A stretch of 40,396 nucleotides of DNA from Proteobacteria bacterium UBA652 (GCA_002299915.1 DBOG01000009.1:4838-45233), one strand, 5' to 3'. Shown: positions 16,735 to 26,898, counted from the first letter of the stretch. A program made the numbers and translations. The notes: generated by a model from the letters alone, not told the origin.

Positions 16735-19302
16735 TTAGCTGAAGGTCAATACCTCACCCTGCAAATCAACCTTAATCGCATCCCCAGCCACAAAGCGGCC
16801 AGACAACAAGGCTTCTGCTAACGGATTCTCCAACTGCTGCTGGATCACCCGTTTCAAGGGCCGCGCACCATACACGGGATCAAAGCCTGCTTCTGCAATA
16901 TGGTCAATCGCTGCCAAACTCACTTCTAATTGCAAGTCGCGATCTGCCAACCGGGCGCGCAATTCAGATAATTGAATATCGGTGATCGCATGAATATGTG
17001 CCCGTTGTAAGGGATGGAACACCACCACATCATCCAGCCGATTGATAAATTCAGGCCGAAAGTGTTGGCCAACGATCTCCATCACCGCTGATTTCATTTC
17101 ATCATACGGTTCACCCACTTTTTCTTGAATTACATGTGAGCCTAAATTAGAGGTCATCACAATCACCGTATTCCGAAAATCAACGGTTCTACCCTGCCCA
17201 TCGGTGAGCCGCCCATCATCCAATACCTGTAACAGCACATTAAACACATCAGGGTGTGCCTTTTCCACCTCATCTAGCAGAATCACAGAATAAGGCTTAC
17301 GACGCACGGCTTCCGTTAAATAACCACCTTCTTCATACCCCACATACCCTGGCGGTGCACCAATTAATCTGGCAACCGAATGTTTCTCCATAAACTCAGA
17401 CATATCGATCCGCACCATCGCCTCTTGGGTATCGAATAGAAATTCAGCCAAGGCTTTGCATAGTTCGGTTTTCCCCACGCCTGTTGGCCCCAAGAATAAA
17501 AAGCTGCCATTGGGTTTATTCGGATCAGATAAGCCTGCCCGCGAGCGTCTAATCGCATTCGATACCGCAGTCACTGCTTCATTTTGCCCAATCACTTGTT
17601 TATGTAACACTGCATCCATCTGCAATAACTTATCGCGTTCACCTTCCAGCATTTTAGACACAGGAATGCCTGTCCACTTGGAGACTACCTCGGCAATTTC
17701 TTCTTCACCCACTTGGTTTCGCAGTAAGGTGAAATCTTTTTGATCCACTTCCACCGTCTCAGCCAACTGTTTCTCCAATGCAGGGATTTCACCATATTGT
17801 AAGGCTGACATTTTTTCTAAATCGCCACTGCGCTGGGCCATTTCCAATTCCATCCGCGCCTTTTCAAGCGCTTCCTTAATATCTTGGCTGCCATGCAGCG
17901 CTGATTTTTCTGCTTTCCACACTTCTTCTAAATCCGCAAATTCACGCTCTAATTCAGCCATCTCATCCTGCAAAATATGCAAACGTTTTTTAGAGGCATC
18001 ATCTTTTTCTTTTTCCAACGCCACCCGCTCGATTTTAAGCTGAATCAAACGTCGTTCCAGCTTATCCAACACTTCTGGTTTAGAATCAATTTCCATTCGG
18101 ATCCGACTGCCCGCCTCATCGATCAAATCAATCGCTTTATCAGGTAACTGCCGGTCACTAATATAACGATGCGATAAGGTTGCCGCTGCCACAATGGCAG
18201 GATCCGTAATATCGACCCCATGATGCACTTCATAACGTTCGCTCAAGCCGCGCAAGATCGCAATCGTATCTTCCACTGTCGGCTCACCCACCAATACTTT
18301 CTGAAAACGACGCTCCAACGCCGCATCTTTCTCAACATACTGGCGATATTCATCCAATGTCGTCGCGCCGATACAATGTAATTCACCTCGTGCCAACGCA
18401 GGTTTTAGCATATTGCCCGCATCCATCGCGCCTTCGCCTTTGCCCGCGCCCACCATGGTATGAATTTCATCAATAAATAAAATGATCTGGCCTTCCTGCT
18501 TGGATAAATCCTTCAATACGGCTTTCAAACGCTCTTCAAATTCACCACGATATTTCGCACCCGCAATCAATGCCGCCATATCTAAAGACAGCACCCGCTT
18601 GTTTTTCATCCCCTCAGGCACTTCGCCATTGATGATCCGCTGCGCCAATCCTTCCACAATCGCCGTTTTACCGACACCTGGCTCACCAATTAACACTGGG
18701 TTATTTTTAGTGCGACGCTGCAATACCTGAATCGTCCGTCGAATTTCATCATCGCGGCCAATCACCGGATCGAGTTTGCCCTGCTCTGCTCGCTCAGTCA
18801 GATCAACCGTATATTTATCTAAAGCCTGCCGCTGTTCTTCAGCGTTAGGATCGCTTACCGTTTCACCCCCACGCATTTTCTCAATTGCAGCAACTACTTT
18901 TCCCTTATTGCCACCATATTGCTGCAGTAATTTACCCGCGGCTTTGCCATCTTCCACCACCGCCAATACCAATAATTCGCTAGCAATATATTGATCTTGC
19001 CGCTGTTGGGCTAATTTATCTGTCTGGTTCAATAAGCGATTCAAATCCGTTGAGATATGCACCTCACCACCCGACCCGGATACCTGTGCCATATCAGACA
19101 ACTGCTTTTCCAAAGCCTGCTGATAACCCACCACATCCACACCACTTTGAATCAACAAAGGCCGCACCGTACCGCCTTGCTGTTGCAACATCGCCAACAG
19201 CACATGCGCCACCTCAATAAATTGATGATCGCGCCCCACCGCCATACTTTGTGCTTCTGCTAATGCCGCCTGAAATTTCCCCGTTAATTTTTCGATTTGC
19301 AT
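16735..19302 (-). CDS. clpB: ClpB disaggregase (Hsp100 AAA+ chaperone)
   Basis: Hexameric cytosolic ATPase that, with DnaK, extracts proteins from aggregates. 855 residues from ATG 19302 (MQIEKLTGKF), close to E. coli's 857. The N-domain covers residues 1-145; NBD1 has GEPGVGKTAIVEGLAQ and LFIDEIHTMVGAG. The coiled-coil M-domain spans about 400-520 (EKEKDDASKKRLHILQDEMAELE). NBD2 has GPTGVGKTELCKALAE, ILLDEVEKAHPDVF and GARPLKRVIQ. An ATG one codon upstream (19305) and a further in-frame one at 19323 exist; the start is chosen by spacing from AGGGGAAG. A strong heat-shock type promoter lies just upstream. Confidence 0.98.
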   Translation of the reverse strand: MQIEKLTGKFQAALAEAQSMAVGRDHQFIEVAHVLLAMLQQQGGTVRPLLIQSGVDVVGYQQALEKQLSDMAQVSGSGGEVHISTDLNRLLNQTDKLAQQRQDQYIASELLVLAVVEDGKAAGKLLQQYGGNKGKVVAAIEKMRGGETVSDPNAEEQRQALDKYTVDLTERAEQGKLDPVIGRDDEIRRTIQVLQRRTKNNPVLIGEPGVGKTAIVEGLAQRIINGEVPEGMKNKRVLSLDMAALIAGAKYRGEFEERLKAVLKDLSKQEGQIILFIDEIHTMVGAGKGEGAMDAGNMLKPALARGELHCIGATTLDEYRQYVEKDAALERRFQKVLVGEPTVEDTIAILRGLSERYEVHHGVDITDPAIVAAATLSHRYISDRQLPDKAIDLIDEAGSRIRMEIDSKPEVLDKLERRLIQLKIERVALEKEKDDASKKRLHILQDEMAELEREFADLEEVWKAEKSALHGSQDIKEALEKARMELEMAQRSGDLEKMSALQYGEIPALEKQLAETVEVDQKDFTLLRNQVGEEEIAEVVSKWTGIPVSKMLEGERDKLLQMDAVLHKQVIGQNEAVTAVSNAIRRSRAGLSDPNKPNGSFLFLGPTGVGKTELCKALAEFLFDTQEAMVRIDMSEFMEKHSVARLIGAPPGYVGYEEGGYLTEAVRRKPYSVILLDEVEKAHPDVFNVLLQVLDDGRLTDGQGRTVDFRNTVIVMTSNLGSHVIQEKVGEPYDEMKSAVMEIVGQHFRPEFINRLDDVVVFHPLQRAHIHAITDIQLSELRARLADRDLQLEVSLAAIDHIAEAGFDPVYGARPLKRVIQQQLENPLAEALLSGRFVAGDAIKVDLQGEVLTFS

Positions 19303-19336
19303 CATTCTTCCCCTTAAAGCCATCTTGTTACTTACT

Positions 19337-19365
19337 AAATGGGGGGAAGATCACATAAAATCAAG
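19337..19365 (-). promoter_or_regulatory. Sigma-32 (RpoH) type heat-shock promoter of clpB
   Basis: On the minus strand CTTGAT (19365-19360), a spacer of 15 bases, then CCCCATTT (19344-19337). The sigma-32 consensus is CTTGAA, 13-15 bases, CCCCATnT, so this differs at one base of the -35 and matches the -10 fully. Transcription would begin near 19330, leaving a leader of about 28 bases before ATG 19302. It supports heat-inducible clpB. Confidence 0.85.
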
Positions 19366-19443
19366 CATTCAATTTAGCAGGGATTCAGGTTTGTATCGTT
19401 CCTAGACTGCCTCTCTCTAAATTAGAATAATCGGAGGACTATA

Positions 19444-21597
19444 CTATTCCAGTAGATAAGAAAAATACTCTTTACTTGATATCGCATCATTAGGGTATAA
19501 ATCAATCTCACTCCTATTATAGACTGCATTATTCCCATGAAAAAACAACTGTATTTCTCTTGGGTTTCCTAGCCAAGATATTGGAATATACATTTCACCA
19601 TATGGGCCGTTCCAGACACGACCTAATGATGAGGTGAATTCCCATTGCCAGTCAATACCAGAGCCCGTATAACGATATAGATTAAAACCCTGGATCATAA
19701 ATTCAGAACCGATAGGAAAGGAGTTATCTCCCCCTGTGAAACCCGTCTCTTTGTTGGTATCTGTATCAAGGTATGCGGTATAACCCCAATTGATAGAAAT
19801 AGCAGTATCATTTTGATAAGCAAGATAGAGATTATTTGTATCATGAGCCATCCATACTTGCCGCCAATCAACTTGATTATCTACACCTGGAACATCATCT
19901 GGGTCGACACCAAAAGAAGTTAGCCCAGCCCACTCATTAAGATCCCCATCCAATATAATATCACCGGTTAAAACGGGATTAGAATATATGTTGTCATTAA
20001 GCGTAATTGATAGACTATGTGTATTTGTATCCTCATTTTGTGCAGGGCTACTATCCTCTGCCCTCACCCGAACGTAGTAAGTGCCAGCAGGAAAACCATT
20101 CAAAGTAATTTCATTTGCATAGTTCTGCATTGGGTCTATATCCCAGCTAAGGCCTTTCTGGAAAGGAACTGCCGCATATTTCACCTGATCAGAAAAATCT
20201 GGCTGACTGGCAATATAGATATTATATTTAACAGGCCATGAATGATCTTTTGCCGCATCCCAGTTAATAACGATTTCTCCAGAATTGGCCCCCTGAGATA
20301 ATTTTTGAATACCAATTCGGCTAGGTAATTGTAATAATTCCTCCTCAGTTACCTCCGCATCATTTATCCACTGAGAGGCTGTACTAATCCATTCTGGCTC
20401 AGAAAGATCCTCCACTTGGGGGTGATCTCTAATAAAGGTCTCAATAGTTGCAAGCGCTCCTGTTAAACTTAAAAATTGAGTCCAGCCATTCTCAATAGTG
20501 GTTTCTTGGTATAGCGCTTCATAAAGTGCAGAGTCTCGGCCAGCCATATAGTCTGCACCAAAGACCGTAAAGCCATCAACTCGATTACTTTCCGCCATCA
20601 TTTTAGGGGCTGTATTATATTTATTGTCTAAATAGTAAGGGCTATTTCCTAGATGTGTTTCATCACTGTCAAGCTTATAACTTTCAAATAATGCAGCATT
20701 TATATGTGGGCGAATTGAATGTTCAATAGGCCTAACATCATAAGTTGCGTTATAAAGTCCTGGTTGGTAATAGAATAATCCACGATTAGCAAACACAGCT
20801 TTGTTAGGATAGGTATTACTAATAAACGCTACTGTCTTTGTCATCTCCCCTGCAGCCCAAGGATACCAACCTAAATTGGTATAAGGCCCAGCAGTATCTA
20901 GTGTATCAAGGAAAAACCCATCAAACCCAAAGTTTTCGGTTCGGGAATCAATATTTAAGGCCCTATCCCCAGCAATTTGCTGTAGACCTGCTGTTGCTTT
21001 GCGCTGCATAAAAACACCTGGAGCACCACCAATACGCATAACATTCAGTACCCAGCGCCAATCATCATTAGGATAAACATAATAGCCATGAAACATAGGG
21101 TTTGAATCAGGCATACCATCATGTTCATAAGAAACCTCACCGGGTATACTTCTCAGCACAGAATCGACATAAAAAGAGGCAACCCCTTGGTTCTGTAATA
21201 CAATCTCACGTGTTGTTTCATCAACATAAATAGGGCCGAGAGAGTCTCCAATAATTGGAGATTCTGTTATTTCGATATTGTTTTCAGTATACGTTTTTGG
21301 TAAGTCTTCCCCAATACTAATATATCCAAGCACATATTTCACACCTGCATCTTGCAGCTCTTGGATTATCCGAGGTGTACAGTTGGGCAGGTTTGCATCA
21401 AGGACAACAACATCAAATGTTTTCATTAAGTCAACATTTCTCTGCGAGAAATCATTGCCATAATAAATCAGAAAACTAGAATTAGCATCTATATTGGCGA
21501 GCCTTCCCCTATCTTGAGCAAAGGACAATGTTGATATTAAGGGTAGTAATATTAATAAAATGTTACGTAATAACTGGTGACTGATTATATTCATCAA
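19444..21597 (-). CDS. Secreted GH114-like glycosidase with Fn3 and C-terminal CBM9/DOMON-like domain
   Basis: 717 residues with a signal peptide (residues 1-27, ending LSFA-QD). Residues about 40-400 look like the TM1410/GH114-type TIM barrel: FLIYYGNDFS at the first strand, FDVVVLDANLP, KYVLGYISIGED with a conserved Glu, and GFDGFFLDTLD (224-234) carrying the likely catalytic Asp. Families of this fold cleave alpha-1,4 galactosaminoglycans, as in Pel polysaccharide hydrolysis. Residues about 425-530 are a fibronectin-III-like domain and about 540-717 a beta-sandwich (ILDGDLNEWAG, YLAYQNDTA, EFMIQGFNLYRY) like CBM9/DOMON modules, probably for sugar binding. It stands alone, with no Pel synthesis genes nearby. 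Substrate is unproven. Confidence 0.7.
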   Translation of the reverse strand: MMNIISHQLLRNILLILLPLISTLSFAQDRGRLANIDANSSFLIYYGNDFSQRNVDLMKTFDVVVLDANLPNCTPRIIQELQDAGVKYVLGYISIGEDLPKTYTENNIEITESPIIGDSLGPIYVDETTREIVLQNQGVASFYVDSVLRSIPGEVSYEHDGMPDSNPMFHGYYVYPNDDWRWVLNVMRIGGAPGVFMQRKATAGLQQIAGDRALNIDSRTENFGFDGFFLDTLDTAGPYTNLGWYPWAAGEMTKTVAFISNTYPNKAVFANRGLFYYQPGLYNATYDVRPIEHSIRPHINAALFESYKLDSDETHLGNSPYYLDNKYNTAPKMMAESNRVDGFTVFGADYMAGRDSALYEALYQETTIENGWTQFLSLTGALATIETFIRDHPQVEDLSEPEWISTASQWINDAEVTEEELLQLPSRIGIQKLSQGANSGEIVINWDAAKDHSWPVKYNIYIASQPDFSDQVKYAAVPFQKGLSWDIDPMQNYANEITLNGFPAGTYYVRVRAEDSSPAQNEDTNTHSLSITLNDNIYSNPVLTGDIILDGDLNEWAGLTSFGVDPDDVPGVDNQVDWRQVWMAHDTNNLYLAYQNDTAISINWGYTAYLDTDTNKETGFTGGDNSFPIGSEFMIQGFNLYRYTGSGIDWQWEFTSSLGRVWNGPYGEMYIPISWLGNPREIQLFFHGNNAVYNRSEIDLYPNDAISSKEYFSYLLE

Positions 21598-21858
21598 ATT
21601 TAAGCTCCATAGTTGTAATTAATCTAGATTAAATCGAGGGGAACTTACATTGAAATTATACACAAACCTTATGTAACTTGCATCCTAGTAACAAGTGCAA
21701 TTTAATTATGATCCTCCTTCCCACCCACAGAAAATATTCGAGAGTTCCTCAAACGAATGGTAATATTGAAATGTAATCACACCATAAACATAGCACAAAA
21801 CCACGCTACGGCTAAACAATACTAGACAGCACGGCAGCCGTCACCTACACTCATCCCC
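21598..21858. other. Divergent intergenic region
   Basis: The 261-base gap between the GH114-like gene (minus) and the DUF3754 gene (plus) must carry both promoters. I see no open frame, no convincing sigma-70 pair, no terminator and no strong palindrome in it. Confidence 0.6.
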
Positions 21859-23124
21859 ATGCAACTCAATTCACCAGATACCCAACAACGCTTCATCCCC
21901 TATCGCAAAGCTGACATCATTTCGATGTGTTGTGAAGATGACATGCTTTCTCAGGATGAGACCGCTCAATTTAAAGATATTTGTCGCCTACTCTCCAGTA
22001 TTTTTCATTTCCAGTTCCATACCAGCCTTGAATCACTCAAAGCTAGTTATGCACCGATCAATCCTGATGCAGATACACATATTGTTTATCCTAAAACAGC
22101 CGATGAAAAAGCAGCGTTAGAAACCACACTCGTTACCGAGCTGACCCAATTACTCAATTCTGCCAACTTTGAAGAAGTTACTCAGGCTGATATTGATCGT
22201 GCCCTAGAAAAAGAATCGCTATTCAAAATCAGGCTTAATGTTGATTTTAATGATTTTGAGAAAGTGTTATTTTTTCGCCGCGGTGAATCCGTTAAATATG
22301 AGACGTTAGTCAGTTGGTTCGGAAAGCGTAAAAAAAACATCAGCTTCATCAATTATGATCGCGTTGTTATTTATGTGAAATACAAGAACCAAACCTATTT
22401 TGATAGCCAGAAAAGAACCGATTTATTCTTTAAACCTGGCTCTACAACCATCAAACTATTCCAAAATATTCCACGTGCCGATCTGGAAATGTTATTTCCC
22501 AACACTGAAGTCAAAATGAAAACCATTGATAAACTAATCATTGGTATACCTGCTGCGGTGGGCGGCATGATTATGCTAGCCACAAAACTAGGTACAACGC
22601 TATTACTTACAGGTACTTTACTCTCTTTCTGGTTAGGTATGCGTGATGAACCTGTGGTACTAGATAATACCGCCTTATTAGCGTTAGCCATCGGTTTTGG
22701 TACCTTAGGCGCTTTTTTATGGGAGCAATTTAATACCTTTAAAAACCGTAAAATTAAGTTTATGAAAACACTGGCCGACAATCTTTATTTCAAAAACTTG
22801 GATAATAATACCGGCGTATTCCACCGCTTAATCGATGCCGCCGAAGAAGAAGAAGGCAAAGAAACGATTCTCGCCTATTATTTCTTATTGCGAGCAGATA
22901 AGGCGATAACCGCTACCGAACTCGATCAGTCAATAGAAAGTTGGTTTCAGCAACAATACCAACAGTCACTAGATTTTGAAATTGATGATGCTATCGAAAA
23001 ACTTCACGGCTTAGGATTAGTCGAATCCCAAGATGGTAAACTCACGCCCATGCCATTAACCCAAGCCCGTATCCAATTGGATAAAATATGGGATAATTAT
23101 TTTGAATTTAATACAACGCCATAA
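21859..23124 (+). CDS. DUF3754 (TMEM143-like) membrane protein
   Basis: 421 residues. An N-terminal soluble region contains RFIPYRKADIISMCC, then FNDFEKVLFFRRGES and a segment with FKPGSTTIKLFQNIPRADLEMLFPNTEVKM, the signature of DUF3754 proteins, which are found in bacteria, plastids and mitochondria (TMEM143). Two membrane helices follow at about 231-260 (LIIGIPAAVGGMIMLATKLG) and 274-300 (LLALAIGFGTLGAFLWEQF). A C-terminal helical domain (residues 330-421) contains ILAYYFLLRADKAITATEL and ends with a short winged-helix-like stretch (IEKLHGLGLVESQDGKLTPM). No function is established. The BT1-like transporter gene begins three bases after its stop, so the two are expressed together. Confidence 0.8.
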   Translation: MQLNSPDTQQRFIPYRKADIISMCCEDDMLSQDETAQFKDICRLLSSIFHFQFHTSLESLKASYAPINPDADTHIVYPKTADEKAALETTLVTELTQLLNSANFEEVTQADIDRALEKESLFKIRLNVDFNDFEKVLFFRRGESVKYETLVSWFGKRKKNISFINYDRVVIYVKYKNQTYFDSQKRTDLFFKPGSTTIKLFQNIPRADLEMLFPNTEVKMKTIDKLIIGIPAAVGGMIMLATKLGTTLLLTGTLLSFWLGMRDEPVVLDNTALLALAIGFGTLGAFLWEQFNTFKNRKIKFMKTLADNLYFKNLDNNTGVFHRLIDAAEEEEGKETILAYYFLLRADKAITATELDQSIESWFQQQYQQSLDFEIDDAIEKLHGLGLVESQDGKLTPMPLTQARIQLDKIWDNYFEFNTTP

Positions 23125-23127
23125 TCT

Positions 23128-24759
23128 ATGAATATATTGCTCTCGCTCCACCACTGGTTTAACCAAAACATTCTCTTCCTAGGCAAAGAAATCCGCCTAT
23201 CCTATATGCCACCGTTGATGGTTTATATGGCAGCGGGAATTTCAGGTTTATCTGCCATTGTCGGCACCTTTTTTGTAAAAGAATATCTTGGGCTATCGGC
23301 TGAGTTTTTAGCTGCTTTAGGTTTCTGGGCAACTATTCCATGGGCACTAAAAATGTCCGTTGGCCATTTGGTTGATCTGATTTGGCGCTATAAAGGTTGG
23401 TTGGTCTTTCTAGGCGCGTCTCTTATTGCCGCCAGCTTGTTAATTATGGTGGGTTTGCTTACTGATCGCGAGGCGATGGTTGCCATTATACCCGCCGAAC
23501 ACTGGTTTATCTGGAGCGCCTTACTCGCACCCGTTGGTTATGTGATCCAAGATGTGGTGGCGGATGGCATGACGGTCGATGCTGTGCCACATGTGGATGA
23601 ACAAGGTAAAGCCGTTCCAGAAGCTGATCTTAAGCTCATGCATATCACCATGCAAACCCTCGGTCGGGTGGCCATTATTGGGGGGAGCATTCTGGTAGCA
23701 GTCGTCAATCTCTATGTGTTTCGAGACTCCGTCAATCTATCCGAACTAGAAAAAATAGCTGCTTATCGTGGCATCTATCAAATGTCGCTTATCATTCCGA
23801 TTGTATCTGTATTAGGCGTCGCTTTGGCATTTATGCTAGAACGTAGAGAAACAAAACAGTTCCTTGCCAGCGGCATGTCGATGGCAGAAATCAATGCCAC
23901 ACGCCACGATGCCATCGAAAAAACCCATCCCAACTGGTGGATTTTAGGGGGAAGCCTCGTCTTTGTTATCTTCACCTTAACGATGGGATTAAGTGATTTT
24001 AAATATAGCCAAGAAGTTATTTTTCTTGGCTCTTTTTCGATTATCAGCTTCCTAATTTATAAACTCACCAAAGAACTCAAGCCCGAAGCACGCGCCACTT
24101 TGGTCGGCACCGCTATTATTATTTTTGTGTTCCGTGCGCTGCCTACACCAGGACCAGGTATGTCTTGGTGGATGATTGATGAACTCAAATTTGATCAACA
24201 ATTCTTCTCTATTTTATCCTTGATTGGTAGCGTCCTCACGCTGACAGGCATGTTTATCTTCCGCCGCTTTATGGCCGGCCACTCGCTTGCTTATATTATT
24301 GGCATGTTGACCATTGTTGGCTCTGTTTTATCACTCCCCTTTCTGGGTATGTTCCATGGCCTACATGAATGGACGGCCGCAATGACAGGCGGCGTAGTTG
24401 ATGCACGGTTTATTGCCTTGGTGGATACTGCCATCGAATCCCCGCTCGGTCAAATCGCCATGATCCCGATGCTGGCTTGGATCGCTAACTCTGCCCCTGC
24501 CAATCTCAAAGCGACCTTTTTCGCCATTATGGCATCGTTCACTAATTTAGCGTTGGCACTATCCCAACTCGGTACTAAATATCTTAATCAAATGTATACC
24601 ATCACCCGTGAAGTCAAAGATCCCATTACCGAAGTCATCACAACGACCGCCGATTATAGTCACTTAGGCACCTTGATTATTATCTCTATCGTGCTCGGTA
24701 TGATGTTGCCTTTCTTAGCGATCTATCTTGTTCGGATCTCTAAATTACGGTGGGTATAA
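23128..24759 (+). CDS. Major facilitator / BT1-like membrane transporter
   Basis: 543 residues with about 12-14 membrane helices. The first region matches the folate-biopterin transporter (BT1) type: GISGLSAIVGTFFVKEYLGL, then FWATIPWALKMSVGHLVDLI, a loop WRYKG, and later VGYVIQDVVADGMTVDAV, an acidic motif common in this family. Cytoplasmic loops include RRETKQFLASGMSMAEI. The C-terminal half holds AWIANSAPANLKATFFAIMASF. Substrate is unknown; BT1 members carry folates or biopterin in some organisms, but that cannot be assumed. It is the second gene of a pair with DUF3754 and converges on the histidine kinase gene with a three-base gap and no visible terminator. Confidence 0.8.
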   Translation: MNILLSLHHWFNQNILFLGKEIRLSYMPPLMVYMAAGISGLSAIVGTFFVKEYLGLSAEFLAALGFWATIPWALKMSVGHLVDLIWRYKGWLVFLGASLIAASLLIMVGLLTDREAMVAIIPAEHWFIWSALLAPVGYVIQDVVADGMTVDAVPHVDEQGKAVPEADLKLMHITMQTLGRVAIIGGSILVAVVNLYVFRDSVNLSELEKIAAYRGIYQMSLIIPIVSVLGVALAFMLERRETKQFLASGMSMAEINATRHDAIEKTHPNWWILGGSLVFVIFTLTMGLSDFKYSQEVIFLGSFSIISFLIYKLTKELKPEARATLVGTAIIIFVFRALPTPGPGMSWWMIDELKFDQQFFSILSLIGSVLTLTGMFIFRRFMAGHSLAYIIGMLTIVGSVLSLPFLGMFHGLHEWTAAMTGGVVDARFIALVDTAIESPLGQIAMIPMLAWIANSAPANLKATFFAIMASFTNLALALSQLGTKYLNQMYTITREVKDPITEVITTTADYSHLGTLIIISIVLGMMLPFLAIYLVRISKLRWV

Positions 24760-24762
24760 TCG

Positions 24763-26898
24763 CTAGAATTCTGCTGGAAAAGTCAGTCTAAATTCAGCAC
24801 CAGGCTGGGTGTTGATAATATCAACCTTACCCTGCATATTGCTGGTCATTTGATGCACTAATGCCAACCCGATCCCTGTGCCCACAGTGTCACGCGTGAG
24901 CTCATTTTCGCTGCGATAAAACAATTTAAAGATCTGCTTCATGTGGGCTTTATCAATACCGGGACCATAATCTCGCACACTAAACTGAACCTGGCTATTT
25001 CGTAATAGCTGACAAGTCAAATCGATCTCTTTCTTTTCAGCTTGGGCAGAAAATTTAATTGCATTATCCACTAAATTAATCATAATTTGGGCAAACCAAT
25101 CCGCATCTACTTCTAACACCGCTTGTGATGCCCCACCATCACAAATCAGCTTCAATTGAAATCCTGCGCCTTCAACTTGCGTGCTCACTTTTGATTCCAC
25201 ATTGGCCATTAGTTCGCCCACCGTTTGTTGCGTGAAGGTCGGTTGATTATCATTCCGCGTCATACTCGCCAGATGCAAAACATTATTGATCAGCCGAGAT
25301 AATCGTTCGCTTTCATCAAAAATAAAATCATAATAAGTCTTTTTCTTATCCTCGTTGGCCCAACCTTGTTTGAGCATTTCGCCATACATCCTAATCGAGG
25401 TAAGCGGTGTTTTTAATTCATGGCTCACTGCCGACACAAAATCTTGCTGCTGATTTACTAAATTAATCTGGCCCACACCTAAGCGATACATCAGGTAAAA
25501 ACCCGTACACAATACTGATGCCATAATCAGCGCCAACCACACAATTATTTTCCCACCTGGTCCAGTAGGTAATTGGGTCACGCTGAACAGTAATTGCATC
25601 TCACTTAGCGGTGTAGATAACCGCGTTTGATAGAGTAATTCACCGTTTAACTCACGCGCACTAGATAAATAGCCTCGTGAAACCCTACTTGTAAATGCTT
25701 TCAATACATCTGCTTGATACACCACCAACAAATCGCTCATCTGCGATAATCCCGTTTCACGAAACACCGCATTAATTTGTTGCTCTAGAAAAGCGGCTTG
25801 GTCAATCAATAGACCTTGCACATAGCGCTGTTCGTTCAGCCACACTTTACGAAACAACACAAAATGGCCACTGTCCAACTGACTAAACTCAAACGGATCA
25901 ATCTCACTTTCAAAGGTGCGTACTCGTACCGCTTCAAATTCAGCCTGCACAGGGATAGCTGCCAGTTCTTCTGCTATCGTACGTGCTGCTTTAGGTTTAG
26001 GCGAGGAAACGGGTTCGGGTAGTTTATTTTGCTCCGTTCGTACCTGTTTTCTTACACTAATGTCACCACGCTGTTCTTTTTCTTCCACGATAGACAGTTC
26101 TATTTGTTCTTCTTTATATCGCTGTCGCAATTTAATATCTTCTAAGCGACCTAAATTAGTCGTCTCCGCTGTTTTTGATGATGCTGTTTTATTAGGCACC
26201 GCTTTATTCAACAAATCGAATCCCCCTTGCCCTTTCGCGGAGCCGCGTTCCCCCGCTTCTAATGGCGCGGGAGCGGGTGCAAGTTTATCCGTCATTAACG
26301 CAATCTCAGTTTCATCTTGTGATAGCGCATCATCCGTTTCTACCGCTAGCCCCCTATTGCTGGCATCTTGATTAAACTTAAATTTCCCTACCGCTGGTTC
26401 CACCAAATTATTCTGACTCAGGATCTGCTGAATATTATTATGCAAGGTAACTCGACCCTCTAATTCCAGCTGGCTGATCCCATAGCGGCTGATATCATCT
26501 GGGGTTTCCGGTATAAAGGGGGTTATCAACTCACCTGCTGCATCAACCTGAAAATAGCCGACCAATCCAGGTATGGTTGACGAGACAGGATAATGCGACA
26601 GCGGCGAAGGCTGCTGAAAATAGGCTTCCTGTTCACCAGTGACATTCAAAAAAGCATAATCTGTGAATGATCGCTGCTCTTCTGTATTAATTAATTGAAT
26701 AAATCCCGCATCAATACGATGCGCTAATTCACCTGCGGTTAATTGATGTTGATGAAACGTTTCCCATTTTAATCGACTATAGGATTGCTGGATTAAAATA
26801 GCAGCCGGAATCGCCAATGCTAAAAAAAATAGAGCCAACCAACGGCGCAAAGTTTTTTTATCTAATCCCACTAATTTGCTACGCAACATGCTATTCAC
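24763..26898 (-). CDS. Sensor histidine kinase with large periplasmic domain
   Basis: 711 residues. Membrane helix 1 is at about 19-37 (RWLALFFLALAIPAAILIQ) and helix 2 at about 451-472 (IIVWLALIMASVLCTGFYLMY), enclosing a periplasmic region of more than 400 residues. The kinase core has the phosphoacceptor His493 (SAVSHELKTPL), the N-box NLVDNAIKF, G1 box RDYGPGI and G2 box GTGIGLALV. No HAMP domain separates helix 2 from the His box; about 20 residues do. The sensor contains an extended low-complexity stretch (residues about 185-325, rich in Lys, Glu, Ala, Pro), flanked by two folded-looking parts. The ligand is unknown. It overlaps the response-regulator gene by eight bases and is translated after it. 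Confidence 0.93.
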   Translation of the reverse strand: MNSMLRSKLVGLDKKTLRRWLALFFLALAIPAAILIQQSYSRLKWETFHQHQLTAGELAHRIDAGFIQLINTEEQRSFTDYAFLNVTGEQEAYFQQPSPLSHYPVSSTIPGLVGYFQVDAAGELITPFIPETPDDISRYGISQLELEGRVTLHNNIQQILSQNNLVEPAVGKFKFNQDASNRGLAVETDDALSQDETEIALMTDKLAPAPAPLEAGERGSAKGQGGFDLLNKAVPNKTASSKTAETTNLGRLEDIKLRQRYKEEQIELSIVEEKEQRGDISVRKQVRTEQNKLPEPVSSPKPKAARTIAEELAAIPVQAEFEAVRVRTFESEIDPFEFSQLDSGHFVLFRKVWLNEQRYVQGLLIDQAAFLEQQINAVFRETGLSQMSDLLVVYQADVLKAFTSRVSRGYLSSARELNGELLYQTRLSTPLSEMQLLFSVTQLPTGPGGKIIVWLALIMASVLCTGFYLMYRLGVGQINLVNQQQDFVSAVSHELKTPLTSIRMYGEMLKQGWANEDKKKTYYDFIFDESERLSRLINNVLHLASMTRNDNQPTFTQQTVGELMANVESKVSTQVEGAGFQLKLICDGGASQAVLEVDADWFAQIMINLVDNAIKFSAQAEKKEIDLTCQLLRNSQVQFSVRDYGPGIDKAHMKQIFKLFYRSENELTRDTVGTGIGLALVHQMTSNMQGKVDIINTQPGAEFRLTFPAEF

